64,000 nucleotides of DNA from assembly GCF_001984035.1 (NCBI RefSeq), contig NZ_CP019449.1:3911501-3975500 (forward strand), in the 5' to 3' direction. The DNA is from Sphingopyxis sp. QXT-31 (GTDB lineage Bacteria; Pseudomonadota; Alphaproteobacteria; Sphingomonadales; Sphingomonadaceae). The notes under the pieces were generated by a model that saw only the letters and a list, made by a program, of their open reading frames with translations, searched no databases and was not told the origin of the DNA. Shown piece by piece: positions 7,063 to 16,529 of the stretch; positions within the stretch are counted from its first letter, which is position 1; every line of letters begins with the position of its first letter. The position numbers and the translations under genes are program-made.

Positions 7063-7197
7063 ATCCTCCCCACTTGTGGGGAGGGGGACCGCCGCGAAGC
7101 GGTGGTGGAGGGGGGCTTCGGCCTGACACATTGCGTCGTGCCGCGAACCCCCTCCGTCAGCCCTGCGGGCTGCCACCTCCCCGCAAGCGGGGAGGAT
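7063..7197. repeat. Family E composite palindromic element, copy E1
   Basis: TCCTCCCCACTTGTGGGGAG at one end and CCCCGCAAGCGGGGAGGA at the other, with GGTGGTGGAGGGGG and CCTCCGTCAGCCCTGCGGGC between. It lies between rpoA (2 bp away) and rplQ inside a ribosomal operon. Relatives lie at 16337, 36992, 43443 and 61901. Confidence 0.85.
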
Positions 7198-7199
7198 TT

Positions 7200-8258
7200 T
7201 TAACCCAGCAGCTCCTGTTCGAGCTTCTTGGCCATTTCCTCGATATTCTCCGGCGGCCAGCCGGGGATGTCCATGCCCAGGCGCAGGCCCATCGACGACA
7301 GCACTTCCTTGATTTCGTTCAAGGACTTGCGGCCGAAGTTCGGCGTGCGGAGCATTTCGGCTTCGGTCTTCTGAACGAGGTCACCGATGTAGATGATATT
7401 GTCGTTCTTCAGGCAGTTGGCCGAGCGGACCGACAGCTCGAGCTCGTCGACCTTCTTGAGCAGGAAGCGGTTGAGCTGGTTGACGTCGCTCTCGTCGGCG
7501 GTCGCCGGCGAGGCGGCCATGCCGATCATGCCGCTGTCGTTCATCGCTTCTTCGAAGTGGACGAAGACCTGCAGCTGGTCCTGGAGGATGCGCGCGGCGT
7601 AAGCGACGGCGTCTTCCGGGGTCACCGTGCCGTCGGTATCGACGGTCAGCGACAGCTTGTCATAGTCCAGTTCCTGGCCGATGCGGGCATTGTCGACCTT
7701 GTAGGCGACCTGGCGCACGGGCGAGAAGAGCGAGTCGACCGGGATCAGGCCGATCGGGGCGTCGGCCGGACGGTTGGCGGTCGCGGGGACATAGCCCTTG
7801 CCGGTGTCGGCGACGAGTTCCATGTTCAGCGTCGCGCCCTCGTCGAGGTGGCAGATGACATGGTTCGGGTTCATCACCTTGATGTCGCCCGACACCATGA
7901 TGTCGCCGGCCTTGACGGTCGCGGGACCGGTGGCCGAAAGCTGGAGCCGCTTCGGGCCTTCGCCTTCCATCTTGAGCGCGATCTGCTTCACGTTGAGGAC
8001 GATGTCGGTGACGTCCTCGCGCACGCCGGCCAGGCTCGAGAATTCGTGGAGCACGTTCTCGATCTTGATCGACGTGATGGCCGCACCCTGGAGCGACGAC
8101 AGCAGCACGCGGCGCAGCGCGTTGCCGAGCGTCAGGCCGAAACCGCGCTCGAGCGGCTCGGCGACGAAGGTCGCCTTGCGCTTGCCGTCGCTGCCGGCCT
8201 TGATTTCCAGGTTGCTGGGCTTCTTCAATTCCTGCCAGTTCCGGATATTGACAGTCAT
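7200..8258 (-). CDS. rpoA: DNA-directed RNA polymerase subunit alpha
   Basis: The alpha subunit nucleates assembly of the polymerase core and contacts UP elements and activators. The 352-residue protein has the N-terminal dimerisation domain (about 1-235, including [20 protein letters not shown]) and the C-terminal DNA-binding domain (about 260-330, with [20 protein letters not shown] and [15 protein letters not shown]). Length is normal for alphaproteobacteria. It follows rpsK by 106 bp in the usual order. Confidence 0.98.
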   Translation of the reverse strand: MTVNIRNWQELKKPSNLEIKAGSDGKRKATFVAEPLERGFGLTLGNALRRVLLSSLQGAAITSIKIENVLHEFSSLAGVREDVTDIVLNVKQIALKMEGEGPKRLQLSATGPATVKAGDIMVSGDIKVMNPNHVICHLDEGATLNMELVADTGKGYVPATANRPADAPIGLIPVDSLFSPVRQVAYKVDNARIGQELDYDKLSLTVDTDGTVTPEDAVAYAARILQDQLQVFVHFEEAMNDSGMIGMAASPATADESDVNQLNRFLLKKVDELELSVRSANCLKNDNIIYIGDLVQKTEAEMLRTPNFGRKSLNEIKEVLSSMGLRLGMDIPGWPPENIEEMAKKLEQELLG

Positions 8259-8364
8259 GGTCTTCCCTTTGCTTTTGGCGGGACGGGGCGGGGGCGGAAA
8301 CCGACCGGTCCGGCGTTAGGAGGTGGCGGATGCGGCCCCGACCGGGGCGCATCCGAAGCAGGCG

Positions 8365-8754
8365 TCAGACGCGGCGGCGCTTGGCCGGGCGGACGCCATT
8401 GTGCGGGATCGGGGTCACATCGCGGATAGAGGTGATGTGGAAACCGACCGCCTGCAGCGCGCGGAGCGCCGACTCGCGGCCCGCACCCGGGCCCTTGACT
8501 TCGACTTCGAGGGTGCGGACGCCGTGTTCGGCGGCCTTCTTGCCGGCGTCTTCGGCGCACACCTGGGCGGCGTACGGGGTCGACTTGCGGCTGCCCTTGA
8601 AGCCCATCATGCCGGCGCTCGACCAGGCAATCGCATTGCCCTGCGCGTCGGTGATGGTGATCATCGTGTTGTTGAAGGTCGCGTTGACGTGGGCGACGCC
8701 CGACGAAATGTTCTTGCGTTCGCGCCGACGAAGACGCTGCGGTTCACGAGCCAT
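8365..8754 (-). CDS. rpsK: 30S ribosomal protein S11
   Basis: S11 lies in the platform of the small subunit near the Shine-Dalgarno helix. The 129-residue protein shows the conserved core [20 protein letters not shown] and the C-terminal block [20 protein letters not shown]. Its place between rpsM and rpoA is the standard order. Nothing unusual is seen. Confidence 0.98.
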   Translation of the reverse strand: MAREPQRLRRRERKNISSGVAHVNATFNNTMITITDAQGNAIAWSSAGMMGFKGSRKSTPYAAQVCAEDAGKKAAEHGVRTLEVEVKGPGAGRESALRALQAVGFHITSIRDVTPIPHNGVRPAKRRRV

Positions 8755-8857
8755 GATATATTCCTAACCTAATCCTGAATGGCCGGTGGCGGGCGGTGGC
8801 CGCTGCCCCGGCAGGGGAAAGAAACAAGGAAGCGCGCCCGGATGGACGCGCTCGACC

Positions 8858-9226
8858 TTATTTCTTCTTGCCGGCGATCGGCTTGGCCTTGCCCTTGCGG
8901 GTGCGCGCATTGGTGTGCGTGCGCTGGCCGCGGACCGGCAGGCCCTTGCGATGACGCAGGCCGCGATAGCAGGCGAGGTCCATCAGGCGCTTGATGTTCA
9001 TCGCCGTGGTGCGGCGAAGATCGCCCTCGACCGTGTGGTCGGCGTCGAGCGTTTCGCGGATCTGCAGGATCTCGGCGTCGCTGAGGTCCTGGACGCGGCG
9101 CGTGTGGTCGATGCCCAGCTTGTCGGCGATGTCGACGGCGGTCTTGCGGCCGATGCCGTGGATGTAGGTGAGCGCGATGATCACGCGCTTGTTGGTGGGC
9201 AGATTGACGCCCGCGATACGTGCCAT
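8858..9226 (-). CDS. rpsM: 30S ribosomal protein S13
   Basis: S13 sits in the head of the small subunit and bridges to the large subunit. I start it at ATG 9226, giving 122 residues beginning [15 protein letters not shown], the universal S13 N-terminus. The frame extends upstream to 9292, but a GGAGAAA sequence just before 9226 and family length favour the shorter form. The helix-two-turn-helix core ([16 protein letters not shown]) and the basic tail [14 protein letters not shown] are present. It is first in the operon here; secY and adk are not upstream in this window. Confidence 0.97.
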   Translation of the reverse strand: MARIAGVNLPTNKRVIIALTYIHGIGRKTAVDIADKLGIDHTRRVQDLSDAEILQIRETLDADHTVEGDLRRTTAMNIKRLMDLACYRGLRHRKGLPVRGQRTHTNARTRKGKAKPIAGKKK

Positions 9227-9638
9227 TGGGTACTTTCTCCTGCTCCACAGGGCCGCTGGCAAGGGCCCCATCTCAAAGCGTCTGATTTCCAACGCAAAAA
9301 ACGGACTACGAATGCGCAGCTGCGCTTCGCCGTCCGGTCAGGCTGTCGGAATGGAAGGCGCAAGTAAGGTGAGTCGTGCAGAAAGTCAAGCGAAGCGCAG
9401 GGATGTGCGGCGAGCAGAGCCCGCGCACCGATGCGCTTTCGACGCCGGCCCGCTTTAAGGTCTCAAAGGTCACCGGTCGGGCATGCCCGGATTGTGACCT
9501 TAGTGCCCTTAGGCTGCTTGCGATGCGGGCGGGCAGGGGAAAAATGGCATGGCGGGGGAGTTTAGGAAAGCGGTTTTTTGGCGGGCTGGATGCAAGAGCG
9601 GGTTTCGGGCGGGAGCTGCCGCAGGCTATCATGATATT

Positions 9639-9704
9639 CGCGCAGAGGCGCAGAGGCCGCAGAGAGGATGGTCTTTCACTCTGCGGCCTCTGCGCCTCTG
9701 CGCG
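9639..9704. repeat. Perfect 26-bp inverted repeat
   Basis: Arms 9639-9664 and 9679-9704 are exactly complementary, with a 14-bp loop. The arm begins CGCGCAGAGGCGCAGAGGCC and has an internal GCAGAGGC periodicity. It is unlike the other repeat families here. Confidence 0.92.
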
Positions 9705-9770
9705 CATTATGCATGGAAGAAGCGGTTCGATTGCTTTCGGGCGAGTAGCAGACGAACCGCCTTATAAATC

Positions 9771-9849
9771 CCGTTCGTCTCGAGCGAAGTCGAGACACTC
9801 ATCGGAGCGCTTGCCATCGGGGTGTCTCGACTACGCTCGACACGAACGG
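9771..9849. repeat. Family B palindromic repeat, copy B2
   Basis: CCGTTCGTCTCGAGCGAAGT...GTGTCTCGACTACGCTCGAC-ACGAACGG. It is the same palindrome as B1 and B3 and lies downstream of the CysQ-like gene. Confidence 0.9.
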
Positions 9850-9908
9850 AAATAGAGGATGGTCTCGAAAACAACCCAAAGCCGACGCGTCGGCCCCGGT
9901 CGCCGCCG

Positions 9909-10700
9909 TCACGGCGCCGCCGTTAGCGCCACCGCGCGATCGTGCAGGCGCGCGACGACGGCCCGGTGGATGCCGGGGGCGCAGGCGATCACGCCGAACG
10001 CCTGCGCGCGCGGGGTGTTGAAGCGCAGCGGCTCGCCGAAAGCGTCCGACACCGCCGCGCCCGCCTCGGCCGCGATCAGCGCGGCGGCAGCAACGTCCCA
10101 TTCGAACCCCCAGCGCAAGGTCGCGACCAGGTCGGCACGGTCGTCGGCGACCAGCGCCATGCGCAAAGCGATGCTGTTCGGCTTGGTGACCATGATCAGG
10201 TCGCGGTCGATCTTGGGCAGGCTGTCGGCGGGCACGCGCGACCCGTCGAAGATCATCCGGCGGCTCGCGCGCAGGCTCTCGCCGTTCAAGGTCGCGCCCC
10301 GGCCCTTTTGCGCGACCCACAATTCGTCGAGCGCGGGGGCATAGAGCACGCCGAGTTCGGGGGTTCCGTCGATGACCAGCGCGACCGACACGCACCAGCC
10401 GGGGCGGCCGCGGATGAAATCGCGCGTGCCGTCGATCGGGTCGACGCACCACATCGCGCGGCACGCCAAGCGGTCTTCGTTGTCGGCGGTCTCTTCGGAC
10501 AGCCAGCCGGCTTCGGGCACCATCGCGCCCAGCACGGCTTTGAGCCGCGCATCGACCGCGAGGTCGACGTCGCTGACTGGATTGTCGTGCGACTTGTTCC
10601 AGACGGCGACCGCCTTGCCCTCGCCCCGCCAGCGCGCCATCGCCATGTCGCCGACCTCGCGGGTGGCGGCGATCACGGCTTCGAGGTTGCGACCCGGCAT
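9909..10700 (-). CDS. Inositol monophosphatase-family phosphatase, CysQ/HisN-like
   Basis: A lithium-sensitive-type Mg-dependent phosphatase of 263 residues. Metal ligands are recognisable: SEE at 68-70, the signature DPIDGT at 87-92, and WDVA at 201-204. Members hydrolyse inositol phosphate, histidinol phosphate or 3'-phosphoadenosine 5'-phosphate. The short C-terminal half resembles CysQ or HisN-type enzymes, but the substrate cannot be fixed from sequence alone. It starts 4 bp after the pmbA stop, so the two form an operon. Confidence 0.85.
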   Translation of the reverse strand: MPGRNLEAVIAATREVGDMAMARWRGEGKAVAVWNKSHDNPVSDVDLAVDARLKAVLGAMVPEAGWLSEETADNEDRLACRAMWCVDPIDGTRDFIRGRPGWCVSVALVIDGTPELGVLYAPALDELWVAQKGRGATLNGESLRASRRMIFDGSRVPADSLPKIDRDLIMVTKPNSIALRMALVADDRADLVATLRWGFEWDVAAAALIAAEAGAAVSDAFGEPLRFNTPRAQAFGVIACAPGIHRAVVARLHDRAVALTAAP

Positions 10701-10703
10701 CGC

Positions 10704-12047
10704 TTAGCTTGACGCGACGGTCATGCCGTCGATGCGCAGTGTGGGGACGTTGGTCGCGTGACGGAAGGCGAGGTCGTCGGCGGGGATCAGCGCGGCGAAC
10801 ATGTCGATCAGATTGCCGGCGATGGTGAACTCGGCGATCGGCTCGGCGAGCCGGCCGCCGCGGATCGCGAAGCCCGACGCGCCGCGGCTGTAATCGCCGG
10901 TGACGGGGTTGACCCCCTGGCCGATCAACTCGGTGACATAGATGCCCTCGGCGACGTCCGCCATCAGCGCGGCCGGGGTGACGCTGCCCGCGGCGAGGTG
11001 GACGTTGCTGACCGCGACCCCCGACGCGCCGCCGCCGCGGCTGGCGTGGCCGGTCGGGGTCAGGCCGAGCTGCTTCGCCGAGGCGGTGTCGAGCAGCCAG
11101 CCGGTGAGCTTGCCCCCCGCGACAAGGTCGCGCGCCGCGGTCGGCAGGCCTTCGCCGTCGAAGGCGCGGCTGCGCAGGCCGCGCGGGCGGTGCGGTTCGT
11201 CGCGGATGAAAATCGCGCTGTCGAAGAGGATTTGCTCCTCCTTGCCGAGCAGGAAGCTGGTGCCGCGCGCGATCGCGGGGCCACTGATCGCGCCGAGCAG
11301 ATGGCTGACCAGGCTGCTCGAGACGCGCGGGTCGAACAGGATCGGCAGCTTGCCCGTCGGCGCCTTGCCGGGGTTCAGGCGGGCGACCGCGCGCGTTCCC
11401 GCGCGCGTGCCGATCTCGGTGATGCCCTCGAGGTCGGCCAGATAATGCGCGCTGTGCCAGCCATAGTCGCGCTGCATGCTCGCGCCTTCGCCCGCGATGA
11501 CGCTGGCCGAGAGGCTATGCCCGCTCGCGCCATAGCCGCCCGCGAAGCCGTGGCTGGTCGCGAGCGCGATGCGCGTGCGGCTGTGGCTCGCGGTGCCGCC
11601 CTCGCTGTTGGTGACCCCGGCGACCGCGCGCGCGGCCTCCTCGACCGCGAGCGCGGCGGCGCGTAGCGCCTGCGGGTCGGCCTCGCTGGCGTCGTCGAGG
11701 TCTAGATCGGGGATCGGGCCTTTATAGAGGAGGTCCTGGGGCGCGAGGCCGGCATAGATATCCTCGGGCGCCTCGCGCGCCATCGCGACGCAACGCTCGA
11801 CCAGCTTGGCGAGTTCGCCCGCGTCCATGTCCGCGGTCGACACGCTCGCGCTGCGCTGGCCGACGAAGACGCGGAGTGCGATGTCCTGCCCTTCGGAGCT
11901 CTCGACGTCCTCGAGCGCACCGAGGCGCATCGAGACCGAGGTCGCGGCATTGCAATAATAGAGCGCGTCGGCGGCGTCGGCGCCCGCCTTGGTGGCGGCG
12001 TCGCACAGCATCTGCGCACGGTCGAGGGCTTCGGCTACGGTCAGCAT
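10704..12047 (-). CDS. pmbA: TldD/PmbA-family metalloprotease subunit PmbA (TldE)
   Basis: PmbA (TldE) pairs with TldD to form a heterodimeric protease that processes peptides such as microcin B17 and CcdA. This 447-residue protein has the family N-terminus (SMRLGALEDVESSEGQDIAL) and the glycine-rich C-terminal core (GASGVAVSNVHLAAGS, then YSRGASGFAIRGGRL). No HExxxH motif is seen, which fits PmbA rather than the catalytic TldD. No tldD is in the window. The CysQ-like gene follows at once. Confidence 0.9.
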   Translation of the reverse strand: MLTVAEALDRAQMLCDAATKAGADAADALYYCNAATSVSMRLGALEDVESSEGQDIALRVFVGQRSASVSTADMDAGELAKLVERCVAMAREAPEDIYAGLAPQDLLYKGPIPDLDLDDASEADPQALRAAALAVEEAARAVAGVTNSEGGTASHSRTRIALATSHGFAGGYGASGHSLSASVIAGEGASMQRDYGWHSAHYLADLEGITEIGTRAGTRAVARLNPGKAPTGKLPILFDPRVSSSLVSHLLGAISGPAIARGTSFLLGKEEQILFDSAIFIRDEPHRPRGLRSRAFDGEGLPTAARDLVAGGKLTGWLLDTASAKQLGLTPTGHASRGGGASGVAVSNVHLAAGSVTPAALMADVAEGIYVTELIGQGVNPVTGDYSRGASGFAIRGGRLAEPIAEFTIAGNLIDMFAALIPADDLAFRHATNVPTLRIDGMTVASS

Positions 12048-12123
12048 GGCCGCGCCTTAGGACGCGGGCGGCGGGCCGTCAAAATCTTATCGGTGGAGAG
12101 GCCCGGCGCTGACCACTCTCTTC

Positions 12124-12201
12124 CGTCATCCCGGCGAAGGCCGGGATCTCACCCTATCGCCATGACGCGACAGCGGGATCCCGGCCTTCGCCGGGATGAC
12201 G
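12124..12201. repeat. Family A palindromic repeat, copy A2
   Basis: CGTCATCCCGGCGAAGGCCG at the left and CGGCCTTCGCCGGGATGACG at the right give arms of about 27 bp around a short loop. Confidence 0.92.
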
Positions 12202-12220
12202 AACGAATGGATAAGCGGCG

Positions 12221-12619
12221 TCAGCCGCCGATGACCGCGAGGCCGGTGGTCGCGGCCATCGCGCCGCTGACCCAGACGAAGGGCAGCGCGAGCGCGGCGA
12301 CCCACAGGCGGCGGACGTCACGGCGAAAGCGTGCGTGCAGCCCCCAGCTGGCGAGCGCCTGGCGGCTGAGATGATACCAGCGGCGCTCGGTGGTGCGCGC
12401 GATCGGCACCGCGAGGATCAGCAGCAGCGCGAGCGCGACGAAGGTCAGCGCGGTCGGCGCGCCCGCGGCGATCGCGCTCGACACGAGCCAGATCTGCAGC
12501 ACGGCGAAGACGAGGAGCGCGGCGGCGGCGTGGAAGGTCATTCGGCGGCCCAAATGGCGTGCCGTGGGCACACTGCGGGTCGAGCGCCTGAACAGGCGCG
12601 GTCCGAACGTCGATGCCAT
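12221..12619 (-). CDS. Hypothetical membrane protein, three predicted transmembrane segments
   Basis: An unrecognised 132-residue protein, starting at ATG 12619 (MASTFGPRLF) because a GGGGG sequence lies 8 bp upstream; the frame is open to 12658. It has a basic N-terminus and hydrophobic segments at about 28-50, 57-73 and 104-128, with a positively charged loop between the second and third (ARTTERRWYHLSRQAL). It is divergent from the S9 peptidase gene. No function is proposed. Confidence 0.6.
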   Translation of the reverse strand: MASTFGPRLFRRSTRSVPTARHLGRRMTFHAAAALLVFAVLQIWLVSSAIAAGAPTALTFVALALLLILAVPIARTTERRWYHLSRQALASWGLHARFRRDVRRLWVAALALPFVWVSGAMAATTGLAVIGG

Positions 12620-12956
12620 TTTTTCAGCCCCCTTAGGCCGGCGATTCCCAGAAACCACACGTTTTCAGCCAATAATGACCGAGTCAAGACAGACTGCCCG
12701 CGATTCGTTAAATTTGCCTTCGATTCGCCCCCGATTTGCAACGAATCCGCGACGGAAGGCCAAAATGCTGCCAATCCGGCAGCGAATGGCGCGTAAGAAC
12801 GCTGCTGCGGGGAAGTGGGGGCCGCGACTCGAAGAGGCCGCCGCGCTTCATCGACCGAAGACCGGTTTCCGTCGAAACCTTGCATCCGCCCGCATCGCTG
12901 ATAGCGTCTAGATTCTGTCCGTTCGGATCCGTTCGAAAACACAGGGGAAATCATCG
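12620..12956. other. Divergent intergenic region upstream of the S9 peptidase
   Basis: About 340 bp without a convincing gene. It has a short palindrome, CTGCC-AATCC-GGCAG (12768-12782), and a TTGACT on the minus strand near 12685-12680 lacking a clear -10 partner. AGGGGAAA precedes the peptidase start. Confidence 0.5.
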
Positions 12957-14909
12957 ATGCGTCATCTCGCCCTTCTGGCCGCGCTTGCGCTGCCGCTTGC
13001 TCCCGCGCTTGCCCAGGCACCCGCCACACCCGCCACACCGGCGGCGCCCGTCGCGCCCAGGCCCGCGGCACTCGTTGCCGACGGTATGCCCGACGTCCCC
13101 GCCGAACTCGCGGCGGCGACGCGGCCCTATATGGAGAATCGCGGCGCGAGCTTCGTCGGCTGGAACCCCGTCGACAAGTCGATGCTGATCGCGACGCGTT
13201 TCGGCAACACCAGCCAGATCCACCGCGTCGCGGTGCCGATGGGCGCGCGCAAACAAATGACTTTCGAGGAAGAGCCCGTCGGCGGTGCGGCCTGGTCGCC
13301 GAAGACCGGCGACCTGATGCTGCTGCAGAAGGACATCGGCGGCAATGAATTCTACCAGATCTATGCGATGAAGGACGGGCGGCTCGACCTCCTGACCGAC
13401 GGCAAGAGCCGCAACGGGCTCAATGCGTGGAGCAAGGACGGCCAGCTCGTCGCCTATACCTCGACGCGTCGCAATGGGCGCGACAGCGATATCTATCTCA
13501 TCGACCCGCGCAATCCCAAGTCCGACCGGCTGGTGGCAGAGGTCGAGGGCGGCGGCTGGGGTTTGCTCGATTTCGCACCCGACAAGAGTTGGGCGCTGGT
13601 CGGCAAATATAGTTCGGTGCAGAAATCGGACTTCTTCCGCCTCGACCTCAAGACGGGCGCGATGACCCCGATCGGCGATCACACGAAGACCGTGTCGCGG
13701 GGCGGCGGCCAGTTCGCGCCCGACGGTACGATCTGGATCACCAGCGACGAGGGCGCCGAGTTCGAACGGCTCGGTACGCTCGACCCTGCGACTGGCGCCT
13801 TCACGCCCCGCGGAGCGGCCGAGAAATGGGAAGTCAGCGGCTTCGACGTGGCCGACGACGGCAGCTTCATCGCCTATACGGTCAACGAGGCGGGCATGTC
13901 GAAGCTGCGCCTGCTCGATCCCAAGACCGGCGCGGTGCGTACGGTCGAGGCGCTGCCCCCCGGGATCATCGGCGGGGTCGAGATCGCGCCCTGGGGCGAG
14001 ATCGGGATCAGCTTCACCTCGGCGCGCGCGGCGGCCGACGCCTATAGCGTCGATCCGAAGACGCTGAAGGTCACGCGCTGGACCGAGAGCGAGACCGGCG
14101 GCCTCGACGTCACCAAGAATGTCGAGCCCGAACTGGTCAAGGTGAAGAGCTTCGACGGGCTCGAGGTGTCGGGCTTCCTCTATCGTCCCGACCCCGCGAA
14201 ATTCCCCGGCAAGCGGCCGATGATCATGAATGTCCATGGCGGGCCCGAGGGCCAGTCGCGGCCGGGCTTCATGGGGCGCACCAATTATCTGCTCAACGAG
14301 ATGGGGATCGCAGTCTTCTATCCCAACGTCCGCGGCTCGACGGGCTATGGCAAGACCTTCGTCAGCCTCGACAACGGGCCGTTCAAGCGCGAGGACAGCG
14401 TCAAGGACATGGGCGCCTTCCTCGACCATTTCGCGAAGGACAAGACGCTCGATCCCGCGCGCTTCGCGCTGACCGGGGGCAGCTATGGCGGCTATATGTG
14501 CTATGCCGCGGCGATCCATTATTCGGACAAGCTGCGCGCCAACCTTTGCGTCGTCGCGATCTCGAACTTCGTGACCTTCCTCGAAAATACGCAGGATTAC
14601 CGCCGCGATCTGCGCCGCGTCGAATATGGCGACGAGCGCGTGCCCGAACAGCGCGCCAAGCTGCTCGAAATCTCGCCGCTGACGCGCGTGGCCGAGATCA
14701 AGAAGCCTTTGTTCATCGTCACCGGCGCCAACGACCCGCGCGTGCCTGCGTCGGAGGCCGACCAGATCGTGAAGGCCGTGCGCGCCAACGGCGGTACCGC
14801 ATGGCACCTAGTCGGCACCAACGAGGGCCATGGCTTCGCGAAGAAGGAAAATGCCGACTATAATTTCTGGGCGTCGCTGGTGTTCTGGAAGCAATATCTG
14901 CTGAACTGA
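12957..14909 (+). CDS. S9-family serine peptidase (acylaminoacyl/dipeptidyl-peptidase type), exported
   Basis: The 650-residue protein has a signal peptide (residues 1-20, ending ALA|QA) and a proline/alanine linker to about residue 40. A beta-propeller domain (about 50-385) gates a C-terminal alpha/beta-hydrolase domain. The catalytic triad is visible: Ser509 in GGSYGG, Asp593 in GANDPRVP and His625 in NEGHGF. It should cleave short peptides in the periplasm. AGGGG lies 7-8 bp before the ATG. The gene is monocistronic or followed loosely by the phosphoesterase gene. Confidence 0.93.
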   Translation: MRHLALLAALALPLAPALAQAPATPATPAAPVAPRPAALVADGMPDVPAELAAATRPYMENRGASFVGWNPVDKSMLIATRFGNTSQIHRVAVPMGARKQMTFEEEPVGGAAWSPKTGDLMLLQKDIGGNEFYQIYAMKDGRLDLLTDGKSRNGLNAWSKDGQLVAYTSTRRNGRDSDIYLIDPRNPKSDRLVAEVEGGGWGLLDFAPDKSWALVGKYSSVQKSDFFRLDLKTGAMTPIGDHTKTVSRGGGQFAPDGTIWITSDEGAEFERLGTLDPATGAFTPRGAAEKWEVSGFDVADDGSFIAYTVNEAGMSKLRLLDPKTGAVRTVEALPPGIIGGVEIAPWGEIGISFTSARAAADAYSVDPKTLKVTRWTESETGGLDVTKNVEPELVKVKSFDGLEVSGFLYRPDPAKFPGKRPMIMNVHGGPEGQSRPGFMGRTNYLLNEMGIAVFYPNVRGSTGYGKTFVSLDNGPFKREDSVKDMGAFLDHFAKDKTLDPARFALTGGSYGGYMCYAAAIHYSDKLRANLCVVAISNFVTFLENTQDYRRDLRRVEYGDERVPEQRAKLLEISPLTRVAEIKKPLFIVTGANDPRVPASEADQIVKAVRANGGTAWHLVGTNEGHGFAKKENADYNFWASLVFWKQYLLN

Positions 14910-15007
14910 GGCGGCTTCGCGCCATTTGACTCTCCGCCCCCTCGCGCCCAGTCTTCGATGACGGGGCGCGGGGCAAAGGGGGCATCATTGCGAAAGCGGC
15001 GATAGTC

Positions 15008-16300
15008 TTGGGTCTGGCGGCGATGCTGGGGCTCGCCGGATGCGCGGCGGGGCCGGCGCCTTCGGGTGGCGCCCGTCCGCTGATCGCGGCGCAGGGCGGG
15101 CAGCCGGGCAGCTTCCTCACGCTCTCCGACGTCCATTACGACGGCAACAGCGCTGACATCTGGGGCCAGAATCAGGAAACGAGCGCGATCCTGTGGACGC
15201 GCGCGCAGGCCGAGGCGAAGGGGATCGTGGCCGCCGACGATCCGGGCTTCATCCTCTATCTCGGTGACCTGCCGGCGCACGGCCAGAGCGAGGCGGCGCG
15301 CGAGACGCAGTTCAAGGCGGTACTCGACGGGCTACAGGGGCTGGTCGCGGGAACGAGCAAGCGGCTGCTCTTCCTGCCGGGCAACAACGACAGCGACGGC
15401 GAGGATTATTGCGCCTTCACCACTGGCGGCGCGACGCCCTTCGACGCGGCGAGCGATCCGTCCGCCTGGCCGGTGATCAACGCGCAGCCGGGGGATATCA
15501 TCGACGCCGGGCAGCTCGCGCGCGGCTTCTATTCGGCCTATCCGCTCGGCAAGTCTGCACCGCTGCGGCTGCTCGCGCTCAACACGGTGATCTTCAATCC
15601 CAATTACGGAACCTTCCAGGGCGCGAGCTGCGTCGATGCCACGACGAGGCAGGCCGACGCCAATGCGCAGATCGAATGGCTCTACGCGCAGCTGACCGAC
15701 GCGGCGCTGAAAAAGGAGAAAGTGATCGTCGCGATGCACGTGCCGCCGGGGATCGACGGCTATGGCGGTGCGCCGAACTGGGATCCGGGGCGGGCCTACA
15801 CGGGAAGTGCGCCGGGGCTGACGCGCTATACTGGGCGGCCGGTGCAGGGCGTCTATCTGGCGCTGGTAGCGGCTTTCTCGAAGCAGATCGTCGGGACGCT
15901 GAGCAGCCACACGCATCTGAACGACCTGCGCCGCCTGCGCGATTGCGACGGAAACGTCACCGAACTCGACCTGTCGATCCCCGCGGTGACCACCGACCAT
16001 GGCAGCAACCCCGCCATGAAGCTGCTGCGCCATGACGCGCGCTACGAATGGCTGGCGGCCGAGACGCGCTACGCCAGCGAGACGACGGGCAAGGACTGGG
16101 TGCCGGCGAACCGCTTCAGCTTCGCCGACAACTACCCATGCTCGAACTGCGACGGCAGCGAGACGCTGGCCGAGCGCATCGCGAAGGTCGCCGAACAGGA
16201 TTTGCTCGGCGACATGCTCGCCTATCTCATGGTCAAGCGTTCGGTCCCGTCGAACCCGCGGCATTACAAGGCGTCGATGGATGTGACCTGCGGGGGGTGA
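15008..16300 (+). CDS. Lipoprotein metallophosphoesterase (sphingomyelinase-like)
   Basis: A calcineurin-like phosphoesterase of about 430 residues. Metal ligands appear in order: D41 and H43 in SDVHYD, GD at 86-87, GNND at 125-128, AMHVPPG and SSHTHLND. The fold resembles acid-sphingomyelinase-type enzymes; the substrate is unknown. Residues 1-12 end in a lipobox, LAGC, so it is probably outer- or inner-membrane anchored. The listed TTG start leaves no basic residue at the N-terminus. An ATT at 14987, four bases after GGGGGC, would give MAKAAIVLGLAAMLGLAGC, a better signal sequence, so that start deserves attention. Confidence 0.82.
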   Translation: MGLAAMLGLAGCAAGPAPSGGARPLIAAQGGQPGSFLTLSDVHYDGNSADIWGQNQETSAILWTRAQAEAKGIVAADDPGFILYLGDLPAHGQSEAARETQFKAVLDGLQGLVAGTSKRLLFLPGNNDSDGEDYCAFTTGGATPFDAASDPSAWPVINAQPGDIIDAGQLARGFYSAYPLGKSAPLRLLALNTVIFNPNYGTFQGASCVDATTRQADANAQIEWLYAQLTDAALKKEKVIVAMHVPPGIDGYGGAPNWDPGRAYTGSAPGLTRYTGRPVQGVYLALVAAFSKQIVGTLSSHTHLNDLRRLRDCDGNVTELDLSIPAVTTDHGSNPAMKLLRHDARYEWLAAETRYASETTGKDWVPANRFSFADNYPCSNCDGSETLAERIAKVAEQDLLGDMLAYLMVKRSVPSNPRHYKASMDVTCGG

Positions 16301-16336
16301 AGGGCTCGAATGTCGGCTTTGGGGTGGAAACAAGGC

Positions 16337-16474
16337 GATCCTCCCCACCTGTGGGGAGGTGGCAGCGCGGAGCGCTGACGGAGGGGGCTCTCGGCCTGCA
16401 GCGGCATCTTAGGCCTAGAGCCCCCTCCACCACCGCCTGCGGCGGCGGTCCCCCCCCCCGCAAGCGGGGAGGAT
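16337..16474. repeat. Family E composite palindromic element, copy E2
   Basis: GATCCTCCCCACCTGTGGGG to GCAAGCGGGGAGGAT, in the opposite orientation to E4. Flanks TCGGCTTTGGGGTGG (16313-16327) and GTCCGCTCCCGCCCGAAA are shared with E3/E4, so the real unit may be longer. It lies between two convergent genes. Confidence 0.85.
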
Positions 16475-16529
16475 TAAGAACGTCCGCTCCCGCCCGAAAG
16501 CAGCCAACCGGCGGCTCTAAGACGACACG

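Larger units (their letters stand above)
9227..9908. other. Gene-free stretch upstream of rpsM with two palindromic elements
   Basis: No convincing gene is visible over 680 bp. It holds the rpsM leader, a 26-bp perfect inverted repeat at 9639-9704 and family B copy B2 at 9771-9849. Open frames across it are made largely of repeat sequence. Any rpsM promoter should lie between 9240 and 9500; I could not place it with confidence. Confidence 0.6.

Noticed and set aside
9376..9855. Plus-strand frame of about 160 codons in the gap upstream of rpsM
   Set aside because: Much of it is translated from the 26-bp inverted repeat and family B; no ribosome site or domain.
12951..14807. Long minus-strand frame opposite the S9 peptidase
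   Set aside because: The plus strand has a signal peptide and a full catalytic triad; the antisense translation has no recognisable domain.
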